DNA of 7,471 nt from Gammaproteobacteria bacterium (GCA_030066245.1 JASJBY010000251.1:1-7471); one strand, 5' to 3'; positions 1-5,738 are shown, numbered from the stretch's first letter. A program made the numbers and translations. Notes: generated by a model from the letters alone, not told the origin.

Positions 1-379
1 GCTCCACCTTGCCTTTGAGCCCCAAGGCCCTGTTCACCAGCTTCGCCTCAGGGTGGGGGAGGACGCCTACCTCCCACTGGTTCTCTAACAGCAGGGGCAC
101 GATTTCCCGGGTTTTCTCAGCGGGCAGGTATAGGAGAACGCGGGCGGCGGCGGGTGGCGCCGAGCGCTCGCTCCACTCCAGGCCGATGAGCCGCCGCTCC
201 GGCGTGAGTTCGGCAAGCGGCTGCAGATCCAGGGTGCCGTCATGGATGAGATGAATGTCCGAAGTTCCTGCAGCGCTGTCACGCCTGCCCGCCCCGGGCT
301 CGTCCACGTCCGAAAACACAGCGGCACACCCCCACAATGGCTCATGACCCGTGGACGGAGAATACCGCACGGCGGTCAC
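1..379 (-). CDS. Unrecognised protein, N-terminal 126 codons (runs off the left edge)
   Basis: This open frame reads leftwards from a GTG at 379 and is still open at the window edge. An in-frame TAG lies upstream at 404-406, so only GTG 379 or GTG 370 can start it; neither has a clear Shine-Dalgarno sequence. I take it as real because its codons show the G/C-ending bias of the neighbouring genes and its protein is balanced: N-terminal VTAVRYSPSTGHEPLWGC, a segment with DIHLIHDGTLDLQPLAEL, and further in LLLENQWEVGVLPHPEAKLV. The other frames here give Arg/Ser/Pro-rich nonsense. No signal peptide or membrane segment is visible in the part seen. I do not recognise the family; the visible part may be a variable N-terminal domain with the diagnostic domain outside the window. 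It lies 69 bp downstream of the small membrane-protein gene and may share its transcript. Confidence 0.68.
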   Translation of the reverse strand, partial: MTAVRYSPSTGHEPLWGCAAVFSDVDEPGAGRRDSAAGTSDIHLIHDGTLDLQPLAELTPERRLIGLEWSERSAPPAAARVLLYLPAEKTREIVPLLLENQWEVGVLPHPEAKLVNRALGLKGKVE

Positions 380-448
380 CTGAACGAGACGCTGTCGCCT
401 GGGCTAGCCCGCAGGCGGGAGCCTGATAACGGGGTGGGGTCGGAGTGA

Positions 449-808
449 CTAGGCGATCGCCATGGCGAACAGCACCAGCACGACCAACATGCCGAAGGCA
501 ACCACGTTGGCCCGTTGGCTTTGTCGGTGGCGCTCCACCAGGGTCTGCACCGGACCGGGATGACTCGCCACGTACTCGCGGGCGTAGTGACGAACGTAAT
601 GGGGCAGGTCGCCCGATTTCAGGTAGGCGCCGAACACTCGTTCAAGTGTGTTCTGGGTGGGCTCGTGCCCATACCAGTCACGATAGGCGTCGACAAAGAT
701 TTGGTAGTCGCTCGTTTCGCGCGCTGCTTTGGTAAGCAGGAAGTCGTTAAAGTCGGCCGCCTGCCAGTCAGTTGGCTTGCTCATGGGTATTCCAGCCCTG
801 CGGGACAT
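449..808 (-). CDS. Small protein with C-terminal membrane anchor, unknown function
   Basis: This frame encodes 119 residues. Roughly residues 12-100 are soluble, rich in aromatic and charged residues (for example DAYRDWYGHEPTQNT at 40-54 and HYVRHYAREYVASHP at 70-84) and probably helical. Residues 101-119 form one hydrophobic stretch ending at the stop (VVAFGMLVVLVLFAMAIA), so the protein looks tail-anchored, with its bulk in the cytoplasm. ATG 808 is preferred because an AGGAG lies 10 bases upstream (826-822 region on the minus strand). A second ATG at residue 9 (base 784, giving MSKPTDW) has no good ribosome binding site but would also give a plausible protein. It sits between the SDR gene (144 bp upstream) and the edge gene (69 bp downstream), all in the same direction. 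I do not recognise the family. Confidence 0.75.
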   Translation of the reverse strand: MSRRAGIPMSKPTDWQAADFNDFLLTKAARETSDYQIFVDAYRDWYGHEPTQNTLERVFGAYLKSGDLPHYVRHYAREYVASHPGPVQTLVERHRQSQRANVVAFGMLVVLVLFAMAIA

Positions 809-952
809 TGAGGCTTCACTCCTGGGACAGTTTATTCTATCGGCAGCCGGCAGTGCGTCTGTAGGCGCTAGTGGAAAGGTGGGGATGCCTCGACATTCAT
901 CAAGAAAGACGCATAACGGGCGCGGGTCCCGCCGGGACGATGGCCCCAGCGC

Positions 953-1666
953 TCAGAAGGACTCGACGTCAGGACGAATGTCCAACTCGTGGGTCCAGGC
1001 GGAGCGCTCCTGTTGAAGAAGATGAATATAGGTATCGGCGATATTTTCCGGTTTAAGACATTGCGATTCGCTGAGCCCGTGCACACCGCTTGTCCTTGGG
1101 GTCCAGATAACGCCGTCGATGACCACGTGAGCCACATGCACGCCTTTCGGTCCCAGTTCCCGGGCGAGAGATTGCGCCAGTCCCCTGAGCGCGAACTTGG
1201 ATGAACCGAAGGCGGAGAAACCGGCCGCTGCCTTGACCGCGGCCGTGGCGCCGGTGAAGACAATGGCACCGCCGTGTTCCAGCATGCCCGGCGCGACGCG
1301 GCGGGCACACAGGTAGGCGCCGAAGCAATTCAGGGTCCACAGCCACTTGAAATCCTCGGGCGCGGTGTCCGCGAGGGAACCGGCCAGGAAAGCCCCGGCA
1401 TTGTAAACGAGCGCCGATGGTGCCCCCCACCGCTGCTCGATCTCAGAGAATACCTCTTCAACGCCATCATCCCGGGTAAGGTCGCAGGCGGCGAAGCTCA
1501 TCCGGCCTCCACCAGCGACCACCTCCGCTGCCAGACTGTCGCCGAACTCGGTGCTGCGAGCCAATCCGGCGACGGCATAGCCGGCCGCCGCGAGCTTGCG
1601 GCACAAGGCGGCCCCCAGCCCAGGGCCGACCCCGGCGACAACGGCAATAGGGTGTTGTTTAGTCAA
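953..1666 (-). CDS. SDR-family protein lacking the catalytic tyrosine
   Basis: This gene encodes a 237-residue Rossmann-fold protein, the usual length for a classical SDR. Visible features are the dinucleotide-binding glycine motif AGVGPGLG at 11-18 (a TGxxxGxG variant with Ala for Thr), acidic CDL at 61-63, the NNAG-equivalent YNAGAF at 88-93, Asn113 of the active-site tetrad, and Lys157. The YxxxK position reads FGSSK, so the catalytic Tyr is Phe153, and the usual Ser position (13 residues before) is Ala140 followed by Thr141. The protein should bind NAD(P) but may not do standard SDR chemistry; its substrate cannot be inferred. The start is TTG 1666, preceded by GGGAG at good spacing and immediately before the conserved first beta-strand (TKQHPIAVVAG). 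The frame stays open upstream to 1891, but that extra N-terminus is non-conserved-looking and was excluded. It is divergent from the gene at 1989. Confidence 0.9.
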   Translation of the reverse strand: MTKQHPIAVVAGVGPGLGAALCRKLAAAGYAVAGLARSTEFGDSLAAEVVAGGGRMSFAACDLTRDDGVEEVFSEIEQRWGAPSALVYNAGAFLAGSLADTAPEDFKWLWTLNCFGAYLCARRVAPGMLEHGGAIVFTGATAAVKAAAGFSAFGSSKFALRGLAQSLARELGPKGVHVAHVVIDGVIWTPRTSGVHGLSESQCLKPENIADTYIHLLQQERSAWTHELDIRPDVESF

Positions 1667-1988
1667 GCGATTGCTCCCTCTGTCGAAGAAGTGTTGGGGT
1701 CGCGGACCCGGGTTCCCGCAGGCGAGGTCGCCGGGCGCGCAGCTGTAAGTATTGCGGACTGTTTGGCAGTAATCGAGCGGCTCCAGGGAAAACGCTTCAT
1801 TTTCTTGTTTTCCGGTCGATAATTCGGCAGAGAGTACCGGCCGCGAAGCGCAGGTGCAGCCGGATTCTCTGCATAGCGGCCGACTTTCCATCGGTGAGCC
1901 GGGAGCATTCCGGGGAAGCAGATGGGCTGGAGTCCGCGCCAGCGTTCCGTCTGGTGTGTACGTGGGGACATGTTGAGAGGAGTCTGTG
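1667..1988. promoter_or_regulatory. Divergent intergenic region between the SDR gene and the coiled-coil protein gene
   Basis: This stretch of about 320 bp separates two genes that point away from each other, so it should hold both promoters. On the plus strand GATAAT at 1818-1823 resembles a -10 box (5 of 6 to TATAAT), but no good -35 lies 16-18 bases upstream. A 5-bp inverted repeat, CCGGT/ACCGG, spans this box (about 1812-1845) and could be an operator. On the plus strand GAGAGGAG (1975-1982) is the ribosome binding site for the gene at 1989. The open frames crossing this interval look like non-coding shadow translations. Promoter assignment here is weak; the divergent layout is the firm observation. 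Confidence 0.35.
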
Positions 1989-2798
1989 ATGGGCTACCTT
2001 GACGAGCTGAAGAAACAGTCAGAAGTCATTCGTTCAGAACAAGAACGCCAGGAAAGCCAGGAAAGCCAGCAGTCCGCGGTGGCACGTGAGCTGCAGCCGG
2101 CGCTCAAGGCAATACACGAGTATCTCCGTGAGGCGATCGAGGTTCTGAACATGGTGCAGCCGGAGGTTCCTGTGGGGTACGACATCAAAGGCGTGGGCCC
2201 CCTGAACAACCTACGGCAGGAAAACTACACCCTGTCGGTCGACAACTGGGAGAACATCAACCAGCTCGCCGTGCGTTTCGAATGTCAGCAGCCCAAAGCC
2301 GACGTGCGGGTGGTCAATGTGAAGGGCCGCAACGAGTTTGTTGCCCAGCGCGAGTATCTGTGGCGGAACAACTTCCAGTTCAAGGAGAAGTTCACCATGG
2401 ACGGCGGGAGTCTCTACGTGGAGCCGAAGGTTATCGTACGCCTGGAGTTCTCGCCCGACATCAAGCAGCGGAAGATCCGGCTCGAAATACGCAACCTGCT
2501 CGAAGTGGGTACCACAACGCGATGGATCGACGCGAAGGACGTGAGCCGCGACAAACTGGACGAAATCACCGGTCTGATACTGCGAAAAAGCCGCGACCTC
2601 GACGCCTTGTCCACCGGTCAGATGACCGACGAAATGCGCATGCGGATCAAGGAGGGATTGCGCAAAGAGCAGGAGATGCGACGACGCCATGAAGTGCAGC
2701 TGGCAGCCCAGCGGGCCGCGGAAGAGCAAGCCAAAACGGAAGACAAACTGGTGAGCCGGCTGCGCAAGAACATTGGTACGCTGGTGAAGCGCAAGTGA
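1989..2798 (+). CDS. Soluble coiled-coil-flanked protein, unknown function
   Basis: This gene encodes a 269-residue cytoplasmic-looking protein with no signal peptide, membrane segment or cysteine-rich motif. It has three parts. Residues 1-55 are Gln/Glu-rich and helical, including the short repeat QESQESQQS at 21-29. Residues 56-185 are a compact-looking core with many predicted beta-strands (for example SLYVEPKVIVRLEFSPDIKQ at 141-160). Residues 186-269 are highly charged and helical, ending in a Lys/Arg-rich tail, and probably form a coiled coil at 215-262. ATG 1989 is chosen because GAGAGGAG ends six bases before it; the adjacent GTG at 1986 is too close. Codon use is like the neighbours. 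The gene is transcribed alone, with a weak terminator-like hairpin after the stop. I do not recognise the family; the architecture suggests an oligomerising or scaffold-like protein, which is inference only. Confidence 0.88.
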   Translation: MGYLDELKKQSEVIRSEQERQESQESQQSAVARELQPALKAIHEYLREAIEVLNMVQPEVPVGYDIKGVGPLNNLRQENYTLSVDNWENINQLAVRFECQQPKADVRVVNVKGRNEFVAQREYLWRNNFQFKEKFTMDGGSLYVEPKVIVRLEFSPDIKQRKIRLEIRNLLEVGTTTRWIDAKDVSRDKLDEITGLILRKSRDLDALSTGQMTDEMRMRIKEGLRKEQEMRRRHEVQLAAQRAAEEQAKTEDKLVSRLRKNIGTLVKRK

Positions 2799-2837
2799 AC
2801 CTCTGAGCGACCAGCGAGAACGGCGCCTTCCGACAGA

Positions 2838-2866
2838 GCCGGAATCCCCCGGCGTTTCTCCTCTTT
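2838..2866 (+). terminator. Possible intrinsic terminator of the coiled-coil protein gene
   Basis: About 40 bases after the stop codon, GCCGG (2838-2842) and CCGGC (2849-2853) can form a 5-bp GC-only stem with a six-base loop. A pyrimidine-rich tract, GTTTCTCCTCTTT, follows directly. The stem is short and the U-tract is interrupted, so this is a weak call. Confidence 0.4.
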
Positions 2867-3174
2867 GCAGCCGAGCGAACATGCACCACGGGCTCGCTGC
2901 GACAAGCACGGGTGCCACGCCGGCGCCTGGGACCTACCCATCTGTCGAGATTCTTTACTCCCCCGCAAGGCCAAATAAGTCATTCTTAAACATGCAAATA
3001 AAGGCGATACTACAACTTAATTCTTGTTTTAGCGCGACCTGAAGTGTCGGCCACGCTGACATGCCGGATGCGTCCCTGACTTGCAAACCCTGCCCAGCCC
3101 TCTGAATTATCACAACTTTCCTTCCGTCGGCACGGAGGTTGCTCCGCAAAGGAGACCGTCCTGATCCGTGGGAA

Positions 3175-3219
3175 TCGCTTGCCCAGGGTGTCCACACGCC
3201 GTGGGGAACGGGCAAGCGA
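3175..3219. repeat. Perfect 10-bp inverted repeat with nested hairpin
   Basis: TCGCTTGCCC (3175-3184) is the exact reverse complement of GGGCAAGCGA (3210-3219). Inside the 25-base interval, CCAC (3192-3195) pairs with GTGG (3201-3204), so the whole could fold into one long hairpin with an internal loop. No T-tract follows, so it is not a terminator. It may be part of a structured RNA or an operator-like DNA element. Confidence 0.6.
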
Positions 3220-3303
3220 ACAGTGGCCTGCGTCGGCGGAACGAACTGCCGGGACAGTCTGCCTTCGACGGGTTCCAGACGGTAGAATTATGGCCGGGGC
3301 ATG

Positions 3304-3323
3304 GGCGACGCAGGCGCGTCGCC
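3304..3323. repeat. Perfect 8-bp hairpin, AGGC loop
   Basis: GGCGACGC (3304-3311) is the exact reverse complement of GCGTCGCC (3316-3323), leaving a four-base AGGC loop. It is a stable hairpin on either strand, in the gene-poor region, with no coding explanation. Confidence 0.55.
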
Positions 3324-3358
3324 AGAGCAGAAGAATATTAATCAGCGATCGAATGCAG

Positions 3359-3387
3359 TACGCCGTCACGGTGGTTTTCACGGCGTA
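3359..3387. repeat. Perfect 8-bp inverted repeat, 13-base spacer
   Basis: TACGCCGT (3359-3366) is the exact reverse complement of ACGGCGTA (3380-3387), separated by 13 bases. It lies 36 bases after the 3304-3323 hairpin, in the same non-coding stretch and upstream of the strong terminator at 3554. Confidence 0.55.
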
Positions 3388-3553
3388 CCGGGAGACCCGC
3401 GGGGTTTCGTGACATGTCTCGGCAGTTTCCGGCTCGATTCATGATGGACGAGCGGGTTCGCGCGGCTCTGACCGGTTGAGGGACGGACGGGCAGGTCCCA
3501 CCTTGTTCCCCACGATAGCCTGCTCGGCCATTGCGAAGGAGTGTGATTTTTGT

Positions 3554-3584
3554 AACCCGCCTTTCGAAGGCGGGTTCTTTTTTC
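3554..3584 (+). terminator. Strong intrinsic terminator with no upstream gene
   Basis: AACCCGCCTT (3554-3563) pairs perfectly with AAGGCGGGTT (3567-3576) around a TCG loop, and CTTTTTTC follows immediately. This is a textbook rho-independent terminator for plus-strand transcription. On the minus strand the stem is followed by ACAAAAATC, so it is not bidirectional. The nearest recognised plus-strand gene ends more than 750 bp upstream, so it either ends a non-coding RNA or acts as an attenuator ahead of the CBS/deacetylase operon. Confidence 0.88.
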
Positions 3585-3739
3585 TGCGGCCAGCGCCGTC
3601 ACCACGACCGCGGTTGCCGGTCGCCCGCCATAAAGCTGACCCGGTCGCCGCTCCCAGGGGGCGAGCCCTTCCGTCGCAAAGGCGGTAAGATCCTGAGTTG
3701 CAGGCGGGAGTGGCAATACTGGGAGCGAACCGAGAGCCA

Positions 3740-4192
3740 ATGAAAAGCACAAAGCGGATCTGCGTCAGGGATCTCATGAAGAAGTCCTATACGACCATCG
3801 ACCCCAGAGCCACCATCAGCGATGCGCTGAAAACCATGAAGCGTATGCGCACCTCGCTGCTGGTGGTTGAGAAGAAGCACGCGGATGACCAGTTCGGACT
3901 GTTGCTGGTATCGGATATCGCCAGTCAGGTTCTGGCTCGCGACCGGGCGCCAAGCCGGGTCAACGTCTATGAAATAATGCAGAAGCCTGCGCTGTCGGTT
4001 CACCCGGAAATGGATATCCGCTATTGCTCCCGGCTGTTCGACCGCTTCAAGCTGGTACGTGCCCTGGTGGTCGAGGACGGTGCCGTGGTGGGAACGATCA
4101 GCCCCAACGCGCTGGTGCTCGACGGCCTGTATGAGCTCGAGCACGAGCTGGGCGGGTTTCATGGCGACCCCGAGGAGCCTGTTGCCGGTTGA
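3740..4192 (+). CDS. Two-CBS-domain protein
   Basis: This gene encodes 150 residues made almost entirely of a tandem CBS pair (Bateman module): about 8-66 (VRDLMKKSYTTIDPRATISD followed by SLLVVEKK and GLLLVSDI) and about 76-130 (VYEIMQKPALSVHPEMDIRY then ALVVEDGAVVGTISPNAL). Such pairs bind adenine nucleotides or related ligands and act as regulatory subunits. No catalytic or membrane domain is attached, so this is probably a free-standing cytoplasmic sensor. ATG 3740 begins at the family-like N-terminus (MKSTKRICVRDLM); the frame extends to a TTG at 3698, but that addition is not needed for the fold. The Shine-Dalgarno is poor (GAGAG close to the ATG). The stop overlaps the deacetylase start in TTGA, so the two proteins are translationally coupled and probably work together, much as AcuB and AcuC share an operon in Bacillus. 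Confidence 0.9.
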   Translation: MKSTKRICVRDLMKKSYTTIDPRATISDALKTMKRMRTSLLVVEKKHADDQFGLLLVSDIASQVLARDRAPSRVNVYEIMQKPALSVHPEMDIRYCSRLFDRFKLVRALVVEDGAVVGTISPNALVLDGLYELEHELGGFHGDPEEPVAG

Positions 4193-5097
4193 AGCTATAC
4201 CGTACCGACCAGTTCGTTCTGCCTCTGCCGGCTGACCACCGCTTCCCTATCTCCAAGTACTCCCGCCTTCGCGAGCGGGTGGTCGTGGCCAAGCTGGTCG
4301 CGCCTCACGAGCTGCTGGTCGCTCCGGCAGTCACGGATGAGGAGCTGTTGCGGGCCCACACCATACGCTACATCGACGCCGTCACGCTCGGTCGGCTTTC
4401 ACCCCGGGAGATACGCGCGCTGGGATTTCCCTGGTCAGCACAGCTGGTGGAGCGCTCCCGGCGGTCCAGCGGAGCCACGCTGGAAGCCTGTCGCGTCGCG
4501 TTGAACGAGGGTTATGCGGTCAACCTGGCGGGAGGCACCCACCACGCCTACGCCGACAGGGGCGAAGGCTACTGTGTGTTCAACGATGCTGCCGTTGCCG
4601 CACTGGCCATGATCGCGGAGGGCAGGGCAAGGCGAGTCATGATCATCGACTGCGATGTGCATCAGGGCAATGGCACGGCGGCAATCATGGCCGACGAACC
4701 GAGCGTATTCACCTTCTCGATACACGGGGAGAGAAACTACCCGTCACGCAAAGAGTGCAGCGATCTGGATATCGCGCTCCCCGACGATACCGGCGACGAG
4801 GAATACCTGAGCGCGCTGGATCGAGGGCTGAAATCGTCACAGCAGCGTTTCTCGCCCGATCTGGCCATCTATCTGGCCGGCGCCGACCCGTTTTGGGACG
4901 ACAGACTGGGGCGCCTTGCCCTGACCAAGTCAGGCCTCCGGAACCGCGACCGGCTTGTGCTCGAGCACTGTGCGCGGCTCGGCGCGCCGGTGGCGGTGGC
5001 CATGGCGGGGGGCTACGCCAGAGACCGGACGGATACAGTGGACATTCATTTCAACACGGTATCGGCCGTTGTGGAGCACGCACGAGCTGACAGCTGA
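4189..5097 (+). CDS. Histone deacetylase-family (AcuC/HDAC11-like) zinc hydrolase
   Basis: This gene encodes 302 residues, one complete arginase-fold deacetylase domain. Visible active-site features are the His pair in GGTHHA (His118, His119), the zinc ligands of DCDVHQGNG (Asp154, Asp156, His158), the third ligand in GADPFWDDRLGRL (Asp233), and the GGY transition-state Tyr276. All catalytic residues are present, so the enzyme should be active on acetyl-lysine or another acylated amine; bacterial relatives deacetylate proteins such as acetyl-CoA synthetase, or small amines. The N-terminus MKLYRTDQFVLPLPADHRFP looks like the bacterial class IV-like group. The start is TTG 4189, inside the TTGA overlap with the CBS gene stop, with GAGGAG at 4172-4177; no ATG is available at the conserved N-terminus. 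No acetyltransferase gene is nearby. The substrate cannot be told from sequence. Confidence 0.95.
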   Translation: MKLYRTDQFVLPLPADHRFPISKYSRLRERVVVAKLVAPHELLVAPAVTDEELLRAHTIRYIDAVTLGRLSPREIRALGFPWSAQLVERSRRSSGATLEACRVALNEGYAVNLAGGTHHAYADRGEGYCVFNDAAVAALAMIAEGRARRVMIIDCDVHQGNGTAAIMADEPSVFTFSIHGERNYPSRKECSDLDIALPDDTGDEEYLSALDRGLKSSQQRFSPDLAIYLAGADPFWDDRLGRLALTKSGLRNRDRLVLEHCARLGAPVAVAMAGGYARDRTDTVDIHFNTVSAVVEHARADS

Positions 5098-5217
5098 ACC
5101 GTCGAGCCGGCCCGAGCTCTCGAGCAGAACTGGTGGCAGGCGCAAAGGCAGATTTTAGGAGAAGTCTTCACCGAGGAGGAGTCCTGACCAGGCCTCGTCG
5201 ATACAGTTGATAATTAT

Positions 5218-5246
5218 TTGAGAATTTACTCGTAAACGCGTATCTT
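5218..5246 (+). promoter_or_regulatory. Sigma70-type promoter of the sulfur globule-like gene with embedded inverted repeat
   Basis: TTGAGA (5218-5223; 5 of 6 to TTGACA), a 17-base spacer and TATCTT (5241-5246; 4 of 6 to TATAAT) form a good promoter in an AT-rich patch, giving a predicted transcript start near 5253 and a leader of about 110 bases. Within the spacer TTTAC (5225-5229) and GTAAA (5232-5236) form a perfect inverted repeat with a 2-base gap, placed where a repressor would block RNA polymerase. An alternative -35, TTGATA, lies 17 bases from TCGTAA, a poorer -10. The remaining upstream gap, 5098-5217, shows no terminator or gene. Confidence 0.55.
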
Positions 5247-5289
5247 ACTCTGACGACTTTTCAGCACTCAGGTGTGAGAGAGGCGTTAT

Positions 5290-5346
5290 GGGGCACGTGA
5301 GCGCACGCATGTGCCGTCTAACCGAAAGAACTGAAGACCGCAGTTC
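5290..5346 (+). promoter_or_regulatory. Structured 5' leader of the sulfur globule-like mRNA
   Basis: Two hairpins can form in the predicted leader: GGCAC (5292-5296) with GTGCC (5311-5315), which can contain a smaller GTG/CAC stem; and GAACTG (5328-5333) with CAGTTC (5341-5346) around a seven-base loop. The second ends six bases before the GGAG ribosome binding site (5352-5355). They may stabilise the message or tune translation. The ATG at 5288 opens a frame that overlaps the real start, but it codes for nothing recognisable. Confidence 0.4.
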
Positions 5347-5363
5347 ATACTGGAGTAACAAAT

Positions 5364-5738
5364 ATGAAGTATGTGACGACCGCCGCGGCTGCCGCGGCCC
5401 TTCTTGGCGCCGCTGCGCTGCCCTTTCAGTCTGCTCAGGCCTGGTGGGGCGGCTGGCCCGGCGGCGGCTACGGTGGCGGCCCCTGGAGCGGCATGACTGA
5501 CATGTTCGGCGACGTGGACGCCAACTTCTCCAGCCGCGGCTGGGGTCGTGGCTCCGGCTACGGTTATCCCTACACCGGCTATGGCTATGGCCCGTACGGT
5601 TACGGCGGTCCGTGGGGTGGTCCGTACGGCGGTTACGGCGGCTACCCGGGTGCCTACGGCGGCTACCCCGGTTACTACGGTGCGCCCATGATGGGTGCCC
5701 CCGCCGTAGTGGCCCCGCAGGCCGCGCCGGCCCAGTAG
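5364..5738 (+). CDS. Sulfur globule protein-like secreted Gly/Tyr/Pro-rich structural protein
   Basis: This gene encodes 124 residues. Residues 1-26 are a Sec signal peptide: Lys2, an Ala/Leu-rich core and AXA-type cleavage after Gln-Ala at 26, leaving a mature protein of about 98 residues starting WWGGWPGGGY. The mature part is dominated by Gly, Tyr, Pro and Trp, with no Cys, Lys, His, Leu or Ile. After a short acidic segment TDMFGDVDANF and SRGWGRGSG it consists of GYG/YGGYPG repeats, then an Ala/Pro tail. This matches the envelope proteins (Sgp) that coat periplasmic sulfur globules in purple sulfur bacteria, including the DMFGD-like and GRG-GYGYG segments. Which Sgp paralogue it corresponds to cannot be decided. 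GGAG at 5352-5355 lies eight bases before the ATG. It is a monocistronic unit with its own promoter and terminator, fitting an abundant structural protein. A generic Gly-rich secreted protein is the alternative. Confidence 0.82.
   Translation: MKYVTTAAAAAALLGAAALPFQSAQAWWGGWPGGGYGGGPWSGMTDMFGDVDANFSSRGWGRGSGYGYPYTGYGYGPYGYGGPWGGPYGGYGGYPGAYGGYPGYYGAPMMGAPAVVAPQAAPAQ
5571..5690 (+). repeat. Gly-Tyr-Pro coding repeats in the sulfur globule-like gene
   Basis: This stretch codes for degenerate short repeats of GYG, PYG and YGGYPG. TACGGCGGCTACCC occurs twice exactly (5634-5647 and 5655-5668), a period of 21 bases or seven residues (YGGYPGA then YGGYPGY). Such repeats can vary in number between strains by slippage or recombination. 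Confidence 0.7.

Larger units (their letters stand above)
2799..3739. other. Gene-poor, inverted-repeat-rich region of about 940 bp
   Basis: No open frame here gives a convincing protein; the longest (minus strand, 3381-3010 and 3752-3378) are Arg/Ser/Pro-rich, lack ribosome binding sites and have no domain-like pattern. The stretch 2950-3035 is markedly AT-rich for this genome and could hold a promoter: on the plus strand TTCTTA (2973-2978), 17 bases, then GATACT is a weak -35/-10 pair. Downstream lie several perfect inverted repeats (3175-3219, 3304-3323, 3359-3387) and then a strong plus-strand terminator at 3554-3584. Together these suggest a structured plus-strand transcript rather than a coding gene. 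After the terminator, 3585-3739 is the leader of the CBS gene, with no clear promoter found. Confidence 0.5.

Noticed and set aside
397..416. Near-palindrome centred on GGGCTAGCCC between the two leftmost genes
   Set aside because: The 10-bp palindromic core is real, but it has no loop room to make a hairpin, no T-tract and no recognisable operator match, so no function can be supported.
926..938. GTCCC/GGGAC hairpin 15 bases after the SDR stop as a minus-strand terminator
   Set aside because: The stem is only five pairs with a three-base loop and no T-tract follows on the minus strand.
1274..1822. 182-residue plus-strand frame opposite the SDR gene
   Set aside because: It is antisense to a clearly recognisable SDR; its composition is Gly/Arg/Pro-rich with no domain pattern, as expected of a shadow in GC-rich DNA.
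1667..1891. N-terminal extension of the SDR frame to 1891 (312 residues)
   Set aside because: The added 75 residues are Cys/Pro/Arg-rich with no SDR-like pattern, whereas TTG 1666 has a GGGAG ribosome binding site and begins at the first conserved strand.
3010..3381. 123-residue minus-strand frame in the gene-poor region
   Set aside because: No ribosome binding site, Arg/Ser/Pro/Cys-rich sequence without domain pattern, and it runs across several perfect hairpins.
3290..3412. Possible 40-residue plus-strand protein starting MAGAWATQARRQ
   Set aside because: Only a weak GGTAG precedes the ATG, and two perfect hairpins occupy most of the frame, which suits RNA structure better than coding. 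Comparative data would be needed to revive it.
3400..3553. tRNA or known housekeeping RNA ahead of the terminator
   Set aside because: GGTTCGCGC superficially resembles a T-loop, but the flanks do not pair and there is no CCA end or cloverleaf; no RNase P, SRP or tmRNA signature motifs were found.
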